This document shows, piece by piece, positions 1 through 5,360 of a stretch of DNA of 5,360 bases (position 1 is the stretch's first letter; every line of letters begins with the position of its first letter). Location of the stretch: NCBI GenBank assembly GCA_023398855.1, contig JAEWRS010000135.1, positions 1 through 5,360 on the forward strand, written 5' to 3'. The DNA comes from Bacillota bacterium (GTDB lineage: Bacteria; Bacillota; Clostridia; Lachnospirales; Lachnospiraceae). Both the position numbers and the translations under genes were made by a program. The notes beneath the pieces are model-generated. The model saw only the letters and a program-made list of their open reading frames with translations. It did no database searches and was not told the DNA's origin.

Positions 1-2
1 AC

Positions 3-434
3 CATATTCTTCTCAGTGTAGGAGGTAATATCCGTGCCATTGGAAAACGGGCAGACGGGAAGCCATGGAAGCTGGATATCCAGAACCCGGACTTAGAAAG
101 TGAAAAAAAGGCAATTGATACCTTGGATATCGACGGACTTTCCCTTGTGAGCAGCGGTGATTATGAAAGATTCTATATGGTAGACGGAATAAAATACCAC
201 CACATCATTGATCCGGCTACACTGATGCCTGCGGCGTACTTCCGGGCGGTCTCTATTGTATGCAGGGATTCCGGCTGGGGAGACGCACTTTCAACTGCAG
301 TATTTAACATGCCTTTTGAAAGAGGACTTGCCCTGATTGAAAGTATGAAAGACGTGGAAGCCATGTGGGTCATGCCAGATGACAGCATCCAGACCAGCAG
401 AGGCTATGGGGCATACCGCAATCACGACAACTAA
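3..434 (+). CDS. apbE: FAD:protein FMN transferase (ApbE), C-terminal part, cut by the left window edge
   Basis: The open frame enters from the left edge and gives 143 residues before TAA at 432-434. ApbE-family proteins are usually about 330-350 residues, so roughly the last 40% is here. ApbE moves FMN from FAD onto a Thr/Ser of target proteins, normally outside the cytoplasmic membrane, using Mg2+. Visible family motifs, numbered in the fragment, are SVGGNIRAIG (5-14), VSSGDYERFY (49-58), HHIIDP (66-71) and GDALSTA (93-99). D94 and T98 of the last motif match the conserved Mg-binding Asp and Thr. The usual DPxTGxP reads DPATLMP here, so the glycine is replaced by Leu; I recall this variant from clostridial ApbE proteins. 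Whether the missing N-terminus carries a lipoprotein signal cannot be seen. The stop lies 16 bases before the UbiD-family start, which suggests co-transcription. The ATG at 123 is internal and not the true start. Confidence 0.93.
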   Translation, partial: HILLSVGGNIRAIGKRADGKPWKLDIQNPDLESEKKAIDTLDIDGLSLVSSGDYERFYMVDGIKYHHIIDPATLMPAAYFRAVSIVCRDSGWGDALSTAVFNMPFERGLALIESMKDVEAMWVMPDDSIQTSRGYGAYRNHDN

Positions 435-439
435 GAAAA

Positions 440-446
440 AAGGAGG
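440..446 (+). promoter_or_regulatory. Strong ribosome binding site for the UbiD-family gene
   Basis: AAGGAGG lies just after the apbE stop, with four bases between it and the ATG at 451. It decides the start: the same frame is open back to an ATG at 379 inside apbE, but the upstream 24 codons translate to low-complexity, lysine-rich sequence with no family similarity, while UbiD-like sequence begins right at 451. Confidence 0.85.
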
Positions 447-450
447 CCAT

Positions 451-2166
451 ATGCCATATAAAGGGCTGCAGGATTTTATTCATAAACTGGAAGAAAGAGG
501 GGAGCTGATCCGGGTAACCGAGAAAGTATCCCCTCTTCTGGAAATTACAGAGATCACAGACAGAGTCTGCAAGGAAAAAAACTCCGGCAATAAGGCACTT
601 TTATTTGAACATGTGGAGGGCTCCTCCTATCCGGTTCTGATGAATGCCTTTGGCACAGACAGCAGAATGGCTCTCTCCCTTGGATCAGACAAGCTGGAGG
701 ATATCGCAGCAGACATTGGAGTCTATCTGGACTTTCGCAATTATTCATCAATAGCCAAGCTGTTTTTCTTTGCTCCTAAGCTGCTGCGCCTGTTATGCTG
801 TTTTCCTGTACGGAGCAGATATCATATAAAACGGCCAAGCTGCCAGCAAGTGATTGAGAGGGACCCGGACATAAGCAAGCTTCCGGTTTTGCAGTGCTGG
901 CCTCTTGACGGAGGACGTTTTTTTACCCTTCCTCTTGTCTTTACAAAATATCCTGACTCCAGACTACAGAATATAGGCATGTACCGGATGCAGGTACTGG
1001 ATTCCCGTACAACGGCCATGCATTGGCAAAAGCACAAGGACGGAGCCGGGATTTACGAAGCCTACCGGAAAAAGGGCTGCCCAATGCCTGTATCGGTTGC
1101 ACTTGGAGGCGATCCAGCTGTCACCTACGCTTCCACAGCTCCCCTTCCACCAAAGCTGGACGAAATGATGTTGGCCGGATTTCTCAGAAAGCGGCCGGTA
1201 CACATGGTTAAATGCATCACAAACGATCTCTATGTCCCGGAAGATTCGGAATTTGTACTGGAGGGCTATGTAGATCCCCTGGAAGATCTGGTGTGGGAAG
1301 GGCCATTTGGAGACCATACCGGATATTATTCCCTGGCAGACTGGTATCCAAAATTCCATGTCACTGCCATTACCCATAAAAAACACCCGGTCTATCCTGC
1401 CACGGTAGTTGGAAAACCTCCTATGGAGGACTGCTATATGGCAAAAGCCACGGAACGGATATTCCTTCCCATTTTAAAAATGGCAATTCCGGAGCTTCAG
1501 GACATTCATCTGCCCTTTGAAGGAGTATTTCACAACTGCGCTGTGATTTCTGTAAAGCACTCCTACCCGGGAGCCGCCAGAACCGTTATGAACGCCATAT
1601 GGGGTATGGGACAGATGCGTACCGCCAAGCTGATCGTTGTGGTTGACGAAGCCATAGATCCCCAGGATACCGCCTCAGTCTGGAAGGAAGTCTTACAATA
1701 TGCTGATCCCAGGGAAGATTTTGTGGTCAGCAAAGGACCTCTGGATGCCCTGGACCACTCTTCTGATTATCCCTTGTATGGAGGGCGGCTGGGTATTGAT
1801 GCCACAAGAAGAGGCAAGGAGGCTTACACAGAAGGATGTCTGGAAATCGCCTGTGTAAAAAAGGAACACCCTTGGGACGGCAGACGGAAAGCACTTGCCA
1901 TGCTGGAGAAAAAGAGTGCTTCCTTTATTCTGGTTGTGGATGAGGATGTAGAGCCTGACGACATGTCCACTGTCATGTGGCGGGTATTTAATAATATTGA
2001 CGTTACAAGAGACATGTTTACAGACGGAAGGCTGGCAGCCTTTGATGCTACGAGAAAGAGACTGGAGGAAGGACTTTCCCGCCCCTGGCCGGAAGATATT
2101 GTGATGAAGGATGAGATCATAAAAAAGGTATCTGAGAAATGGAGCACTTATGGGATCAATCATTAG
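451..2166 (+). CDS. ubiD: UbiD-family prenylated-FMN-dependent decarboxylase, MqnL-like long form
   Basis: This cytoplasmic enzyme of 571 residues should remove the carboxyl group from an aromatic acid, most likely after prenylation, in quinone synthesis. It depends on prenylated FMN made by the UbiX encoded downstream. Visible signatures are NIGMYR (174-179), MHWQKHK (190-196), GGDPA (219-223), DEMMLAGF (237-244), EGPFGDHTGYY (283-293) and LGIDAT (447-452). By alignment from memory with fungal Fdc1, N174, R179 and E238 fall at cofactor or metal positions, and E283, R179 and D288 form the catalytic triad. Asp at the last position, rather than Glu, also occurs in E. coli UbiD (EGPYGDHTGYY). 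E. coli UbiD is about 497 residues; this protein has a C-terminal extension ending in FDATRKRLEEGLSRPWP, as in long menaquinone-type decarboxylases. The 3' end overlaps the prenyltransferase gene by 17 bases. The substrate is inferred from context; another aromatic acid, such as a hydroxybenzoate, cannot be excluded. Confidence 0.93.
   Translation: MPYKGLQDFIHKLEERGELIRVTEKVSPLLEITEITDRVCKEKNSGNKALLFEHVEGSSYPVLMNAFGTDSRMALSLGSDKLEDIAADIGVYLDFRNYSSIAKLFFFAPKLLRLLCCFPVRSRYHIKRPSCQQVIERDPDISKLPVLQCWPLDGGRFFTLPLVFTKYPDSRLQNIGMYRMQVLDSRTTAMHWQKHKDGAGIYEAYRKKGCPMPVSVALGGDPAVTYASTAPLPPKLDEMMLAGFLRKRPVHMVKCITNDLYVPEDSEFVLEGYVDPLEDLVWEGPFGDHTGYYSLADWYPKFHVTAITHKKHPVYPATVVGKPPMEDCYMAKATERIFLPILKMAIPELQDIHLPFEGVFHNCAVISVKHSYPGAARTVMNAIWGMGQMRTAKLIVVVDEAIDPQDTASVWKEVLQYADPREDFVVSKGPLDALDHSSDYPLYGGRLGIDATRRGKEAYTEGCLEIACVKKEHPWDGRRKALAMLEKKSASFILVVDEDVEPDDMSTVMWRVFNNIDVTRDMFTDGRLAAFDATRKRLEEGLSRPWPEDIVMKDEIIKKVSEKWSTYGINH
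2141..2166 (+). promoter_or_regulatory. Overlapping UbiD stop / UbiA start, likely translational coupling
   Basis: GGAG at 2141-2144 precedes the UbiA-family ATG at 2150 by five bases, all inside the UbiD-family coding sequence, whose TAG is at 2164-2166. The 17-base overlap in different frames suggests that translation of the prenyltransferase is linked to that of the decarboxylase. Coupling is inferred. Confidence 0.6.
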
Positions 2167-3028
2167 TAAGATAGTCAATAAAATAAATGGATACGGGAAG
2201 CTGGTCATGTTCAGCCACACCGTCTTCTCCCTGGCATTTGCAGCTGTTTCCCTTCTTGCCGTGTCCAACGGACGGCCTGACCCAAAGGTAGTGTTCTGGG
2301 CTGCTCTGGCCTTTTTAAGCGCCAGAACAGGGGCTAATGCCCTAAACAGGGTGGTTGATGCCAGAATCGATGCAAAAAACCCAAGAACAGCAAACCGCCA
2401 GATTCCCCAGGGGCAGATTGGAATAAAAGAAACCCTGGCCCTGGTAATTGTCTGTTTTCTGGTGATGGTATTCAGCGCCTCCCGGTTAAACCCCCTGTGC
2501 TTTCTCCTGTCTCCTGTGGCCCTGTTCCTGATGACCATCTATTCCTACACGAAACGCTACACCTGGATGTGCCATCTGATTCTGGGCATCACATGTGCCT
2601 GCGCCCCAGTGGGAGCCTGGCTGGCAGTAACAGGAAGGTTTTCCCTTATTCCTCTTTTCTTTGGTGCTGCCAACTGCCTCTGGACAGCTGGCTTTGATAT
2701 TATTTACGGCTCCCAGGATTATGAATTTGACAAGGCAAACGGACTTCATTCCATTCCGGTGCGGTTTGGGATAAAAGGAGGATTGCTGATCAGCGCCTTA
2801 TTCCATGGCACTGCACTGCTTTGTCTGGCGGCCGCAGGAATGCTGCTTTATCCCCGGTTTGGCTTCTTTTACGGAACAGGCCTGGGAATTATCGCAATCC
2901 TCATGGTGATTCAGCACCGCCTGATTTCACCGGATCACTTAGAAAATGTCAATATGGCATCATACAGCATTAGCCAGATTACCAGCATCGTGCTTCTGGT
3001 CTTCGGCACCCTGGATGTGTATTTTTAA
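2150..3028 (+). CDS. ubiA: UbiA-family aromatic polyprenyltransferase, MqnP-like
   Basis: This is a 292-residue integral membrane protein, the normal length for UbiA enzymes. These attach a polyprenyl chain from a diphosphate donor to an aromatic acceptor at the membrane. The first Asp-rich motif is NRVVDARID (66-74), fitting NxxxDxxxD with D70 and D74, followed by NPRTANRQIPQG (77-88). The second is FDIIYGSQDYEFD (182-194), followed by NGLHSIPVRFG (197-207). These Asp clusters bind Mg2+ and the diphosphate. The 'NPRTxNR' and 'QDxEFD...GLHSIP' wording is typical of the bacterial MqnP/UbiA-other branch rather than MenA. Hydrophobic stretches near 26-38, 46-60, 95-110, 115-130, 142-160, 165-182, 211-233, 240-255 and 273-288 fit about nine helices. 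The sequence before the start has GGAG at good spacing, and the N-terminal GKLVMFSHTVFSLAFA is the usual family opening. It sits between the UbiD and UbiX genes, supporting prenylation followed by decarboxylation. The acceptor and tail length are not readable from sequence. Confidence 0.93.
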   Translation: MGSIISKIVNKINGYGKLVMFSHTVFSLAFAAVSLLAVSNGRPDPKVVFWAALAFLSARTGANALNRVVDARIDAKNPRTANRQIPQGQIGIKETLALVIVCFLVMVFSASRLNPLCFLLSPVALFLMTIYSYTKRYTWMCHLILGITCACAPVGAWLAVTGRFSLIPLFFGAANCLWTAGFDIIYGSQDYEFDKANGLHSIPVRFGIKGGLLISALFHGTALLCLAAAGMLLYPRFGFFYGTGLGIIAILMVIQHRLISPDHLENVNMASYSISQITSIVLLVFGTLDVYF

Positions 3029-3049
3029 AGCAATGAAAAGAGGCAGATC

Positions 3050-3649
3050 ATGAAACAATATGTAGTTGGAATTACAGGCGCAAGCGGCAGTATTTACGGT
3101 CTTCAGACAGTAGAAGCCCTTCTTGAAGCCAAAGCAATGGTACGGCTCATCCTTACGGAAACAGGAGAAAAGGTCTTTGCTTACGAAACAGGCCGAAAGC
3201 CAGAAGAATGGTACTCCGATTTAAAAGAACGATTCACTGACCGGATTATCCTTGAGGATAACAAGGACCTGTTCTCTGCTGCTGCCAGCGGTTCCCATCT
3301 GATGGATGGTATGATTATTGTTCCTTGCTCCATGTCAAAGCTGGCCCATATTTCCGCCGGAATTACGCCGGACCTGATTACCAGGGCTGCGGATGTGGCA
3401 CTGAAACAGCGCCGTCCTCTGGTACTGGTGCCAAGAGAAACTCCCCTTTCCCAGATCCATTTAAAAAATATGCTGACACTGGCAGAGTACGGCACATATA
3501 TTGTTCCCGCCATGCCTGCCTTTTATCAGAAACCAGAATGCTTGAATGACCTGGCTGACTTTATGGCTGGACGGGTATTGGACTGCCTGGGGTTGGATAA
3601 TCACCGGTATGAACGATGGAAAGAGGAATCTGGAAAAAAGTCTGACTAG
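3050..3649 (+). CDS. ubiX: UbiX-type flavin prenyltransferase
   Basis: This cytoplasmic enzyme of 199 residues, full length for the family, joins dimethylallyl phosphate to reduced FMN to give prenylated FMN, the cofactor of UbiD decarboxylases. Visible motifs are GITGASGSIYG (7-17), ASGS (79-82), VPCSMSKLAHISAG (91-104), RAADVALKQRRPLVLVPRE (112-130), HLKNM (137-141) and PAFY (156-159). Compared from memory with Pseudomonas aeruginosa UbiX, S12, E46, R112, K119, R129, E130 and Y159 match S15, E49, R122, K129, R139, E140 and Y169, so the active site looks intact. A ribosome binding site AAAAGAGG (3036-3043) lies six bases before the ATG, 21 bases after the UbiA-family stop. The UbiD-family enzyme two genes upstream is the obvious client, an MqnL/MqnM-like pair. 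I see no reason to prefer a phenylacrylic acid decarboxylase (Pad1) role except that the two families are the same. Confidence 0.95.
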   Translation: MKQYVVGITGASGSIYGLQTVEALLEAKAMVRLILTETGEKVFAYETGRKPEEWYSDLKERFTDRIILEDNKDLFSAAASGSHLMDGMIIVPCSMSKLAHISAGITPDLITRAADVALKQRRPLVLVPRETPLSQIHLKNMLTLAEYGTYIVPAMPAFYQKPECLNDLADFMAGRVLDCLGLDNHRYERWKEESGKKSD

Positions 3650-3655
3650 AACTGG

Positions 3656-3661
3656 AAAGGA
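3656..3661 (+). promoter_or_regulatory. Probable ribosome binding site of the lipoprotein gene, long spacing
   Basis: AAAGGA lies 13 bases before the ATG at 3675, longer than the usual 5-9. It is the only purine-rich match near the chosen start. The alternative in-frame ATG at 3609 lies inside ubiX and has no clear site before it (ATAATCACCGGT). Confidence 0.45.
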
Positions 3662-3674
3662 ATTAGTAGAAACA

Positions 3675-4646
3675 ATGAAAAACTCATGTAAAAATAAAAT
3701 AACGCAGCTCCTCTCAAGCAGGAGAAGACTTTTCCCTCTGCTTTTGTGCGGAACCGCTGTACTTTTAAGCGGCTGTTCCGGTAAAGCAGCAAACAGCGCG
3801 GAGGGCTCCATTCACTTGGGAGTTATGTATTCTTCCGATATTGTGCCGCTGACAATCATTACGGAACAAGGGCTTGATAAAAAGCATGGGATTCAGCTTG
3901 ATATGCAGGTATTTTCTTCTGCAAAAGACCGTGATGCCGCTCTTCAGGCAGGTGAACTGGATGGAGTGTTTACCGATTTTGTTGGTCTTTGCATGTATCA
4001 GAATGCCGGACTGGACGTGAAGGCTACCGGTTGTACTGACGGAGACTATGTTCTGCTTGCAGGAAAGGATACTGGAATAACCTCGTTGAGCGGGGCTGCC
4101 GGTAAAAGCATTGCCATCTCGGAAAATACACTGATCGAATATTCTCTGGATTATATGTTAAATAAAGCCGGATTTGAGGATGCCTACCTGGATAAAACAG
4201 TAGTGCCGAGAATTCCTGACAGACTGGAAATGCTTCGAAGCGGAAAGGTAGACCTGGTTCTTCTTCCAGAACCATTCTCCACAATCGCCATAAAGGAAGG
4301 GGCCGTTGTGCTGGGTAGTGCCAATACGGAAGGCCTTTATCCTGCTGTATCTGCTTTCACACAGAAAGCTATTAACGAAAAATCCGATGCCATAGAAAAG
4401 TTGTATCTTGCATACGATGAAGCTGCAGACTACCTTAACAGCACTCCCCTAAAGGAATATGAATCTCTGGTCATCAAAGGGGCGGGCTATCCGGAGGAAC
4501 TTACAGGAAGCATCAAGCTGCCTGTATTCCGTAAAAATGAGCTGCCAAAAATGGCAGACCTACAGGCTGCCATAGAATGGGCGTCAAAAAAAGGGTTATG
4601 CAGTTCTGATTTACAGCCGGAACAATTATTGACCGGGCAGAAATAA
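3675..4646 (+). CDS. ABC transporter substrate-binding lipoprotein (SsuA/NMT1-like or NlpA-like)
   Basis: With the start at 3675 the product has 323 residues. It opens with a charged segment (K6, K8, R16-R18), a hydrophobic core from about L19 to L31, and a lipobox LSGC with the lipidated Cys at 34. This is a lipoprotein signal, so the mature protein should be anchored on the outer face of the membrane. The rest reads as a periplasmic-binding-protein fold of the SsuA/ThiY/NMT1 kind: IHLGVMYSSDIVPL opens the first beta-alpha unit, then 'EQGLDKKHGI', 'ALQAGELDGVFTDFVG', 'GAAGKSIAIS' and 'LRSGKVDLVLLPEP'. Such proteins bind small molecules including sulfonates, thiamin precursors, riboflavin and aromatic acids. 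The ligand cannot be read from sequence. The ABC ATPase gene follows by 25 bases, so they form one importer. Being in a row with UbiD, UbiA and UbiX suggests a quinone or flavin precursor as ligand. The frame is open further upstream to 3546 inside ubiX, but that stretch lacks signal character. MqnA and MqnD share a related fold, yet a lipobox argues against an enzyme of that kind. Confidence 0.85.
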   Translation: MKNSCKNKITQLLSSRRRLFPLLLCGTAVLLSGCSGKAANSAEGSIHLGVMYSSDIVPLTIITEQGLDKKHGIQLDMQVFSSAKDRDAALQAGELDGVFTDFVGLCMYQNAGLDVKATGCTDGDYVLLAGKDTGITSLSGAAGKSIAISENTLIEYSLDYMLNKAGFEDAYLDKTVVPRIPDRLEMLRSGKVDLVLLPEPFSTIAIKEGAVVLGSANTEGLYPAVSAFTQKAINEKSDAIEKLYLAYDEAADYLNSTPLKEYESLVIKGAGYPEELTGSIKLPVFRKNELPKMADLQAAIEWASKKGLCSSDLQPEQLLTGQK

Positions 4647-4656
4647 CTATTTATAG

Positions 4657-4663
4657 AAAGGAG
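4657..4663 (+). promoter_or_regulatory. Ribosome binding site of the ABC ATPase gene
   Basis: AAAGGAG sits eight bases before the ATG at 4672 and just after the lipoprotein stop (TAA at 4644-4646). It supports this start for the ATPase. Confidence 0.8.
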
Positions 4664-4671
4664 TAAGCCAG

Positions 4672-5360
4672 ATGCTGGAAGTGAATCACATGTGTGTTAC
4701 ATATGAAAAAGGCGGCATCCATCAGGTAATTAACCAGATGTCCTGGCGGATTGAAACAGGAACCGTCATGGCTGTGGCAGGTCCCTCTGGCTGCGGAAAA
4801 TCCACCATGATCCACGCTCTGGCCGGACTCCTGCCCTATGAAGGTTCTGTATCCCTGGATGGAAGCCCACTGAATCCCAGAACATGTTCTATCGGCCTGA
4901 TTCCCCAAAGCTACGGTCTTCTGCCCTGGAAAACCGTAAGAGAGAACTGCCTGTTCGCTGCCAGGATCAGGGGAAGCGTCAGGGATATGGAAGCACGGCT
5001 ATCCAGCCTTAGCAAAGAACTGGGCATCCATGACCTGTTAAACCGGTATCCGGTTACCCTAAGCGGAGGGCAGGCCCAGCGTGTTGCTCTTGCCAGGGCG
5101 TTTCTTATGGATCCGGAGCTGCTCCTCATGGACGAACCCTTCGCTGCTTTGGATATTGGGGCTGCTTTGACAGTACGAAACTTATTTCTAAGCATATGGG
5201 TGAAAAAAAAGCCCACTGCTGTTATCATAACCCACCGGGTAGAAGACGCGCTTTCACTTGCCCACAAAATTGCAGTTATGGAACAAGGTGGTTCCTTGTA
5301 CACGTTCCATAATCCATGGCAGGGAGTTCCCAATCCTTCCGGTGGGGCATACAGAGAACT
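4672..5360 (+). CDS. ABC transporter ATP-binding protein (SsuB/TauB/ThiZ-like), cut by the right window edge
   Basis: The frame stays open to the right edge and gives 229 full codons plus two bases. Relatives are about 240-260 residues, so only a short C-terminal end is missing. All catalytic parts of the nucleotide-binding domain are present: Walker A GPSGCGKST (37-45), Q-loop Q79, signature LSGGQ (130-134), Walker B LLLMDE (150-155) with catalytic E155, D-loop ALD (159-161) and H-loop H188. The order and wording, including 'QSYGLLPWKTVRENC' and 'DEPFAALD', match the importer ATPases that work with SsuA/TauA/ThiY-type binding proteins. It should sit on the cytoplasmic side and drive uptake of whatever the preceding lipoprotein binds. 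No membrane permease gene is in the window; it is expected immediately downstream. The family is clear, the substrate is not. Confidence 0.92.
   Translation, partial: MLEVNHMCVTYEKGGIHQVINQMSWRIETGTVMAVAGPSGCGKSTMIHALAGLLPYEGSVSLDGSPLNPRTCSIGLIPQSYGLLPWKTVRENCLFAARIRGSVRDMEARLSSLSKELGIHDLLNRYPVTLSGGQAQRVALARAFLMDPELLLMDEPFAALDIGAALTVRNLFLSIWVKKKPTAVIITHRVEDALSLAHKIAVMEQGGSLYTFHNPWQGVPNPSGGAYRE

Noticed and set aside
379..450. Upstream in-frame extension of the UbiD-family gene to an ATG at 379
   Set aside because: It would overlap apbE by 56 bases, its translation has no family similarity, and a strong ribosome binding site sits right before the ATG at 451.
1693..2538. Long minus-strand open frame of 281 codons across the UbiD/UbiA junction
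   Set aside because: It lies opposite two genes with clear family motifs, spans both of them, and its translation has no recognisable domain or ribosome binding site. It is a shadow frame.
3029..3049. Possible terminator or promoter between the UbiA and UbiX genes
   Set aside because: The 21 bases hold only a ribosome binding site. I see no GC-rich hairpin with a T-run and no paired -35/-10 boxes there or in the other short gaps.
3546..3674. Upstream extension of the lipoprotein gene into ubiX
   Set aside because: The extra residues (Trp-rich, then charged) are the ubiX sequence read in another frame. The start at 3675 gives a proper lipoprotein signal; the ATG at 3609 has no ribosome binding site.
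3675..4646. Lipoprotein as an MqnA/MqnD-type futalosine pathway enzyme
   Set aside because: The folds are related, but a clear lipobox and the ABC ATPase gene directly after it point to transport, not to a cytoplasmic enzyme.
4651..5333. Two minus-strand open frames (4651-4908 and 4911-5333) opposite the last gene
   Set aside because: The + strand encodes a complete set of ABC ATPase motifs over the same stretch, so these are antisense shadows.

Overview
The window is a compact piece of one operon-like gene block, all on the + strand. It has six genes: the 3' end of an apbE-type flavin transferase, a UbiD-type decarboxylase, a UbiA-type membrane prenyltransferase, a UbiX-type flavin prenyltransferase, a substrate-binding lipoprotein, and an ABC ATPase that runs off the right edge. 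Gaps between genes are 16, 21, 25 and 25 bases. The UbiD and UbiA genes overlap by 17 bases. I see no terminator or convincing promoter inside the block, so it is probably transcribed as one message starting left of the window.

The organism looks like an anaerobic Firmicute of the class Clostridia, perhaps a gut Lachnospiraceae type. Strong AGGAGG-like ribosome binding sites, mid-range GC and the ApbE variant reading DPATLMPA (where most ApbE proteins have DPxTGxP) all suggest this. This placement is inference from style, not from a marker gene.

Layout: 3-434 ApbE C-terminal part; 451-2166 UbiD family; 2150-3028 UbiA family; 3050-3649 UbiX; 3675-4646 SsuA/NMT1-like or NlpA-like lipoprotein; 4672-5360 ABC ATPase, partial. 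The matching permease is not in the window and is probably just downstream.

How they may work together: UbiX makes prenylated FMN, the cofactor UbiD needs. UbiA attaches a polyprenyl tail to an aromatic acid, and UbiD removes the carboxyl group. This trio matches the late steps of the futalosine menaquinone route (MqnP, MqnL, MqnM-like), yet none of the early enzymes MqnA-D nor any Men enzyme is visible here. In their place sits an ABC importer. The most interesting reading is a quinone salvage module that imports an aromatic acid and then prenylates and decarboxylates it. ApbE points to covalently flavinylated redox proteins on the outer face of the membrane that could exchange electrons with the quinone. 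An alternative is that the importer carries riboflavin or another cofactor precursor.
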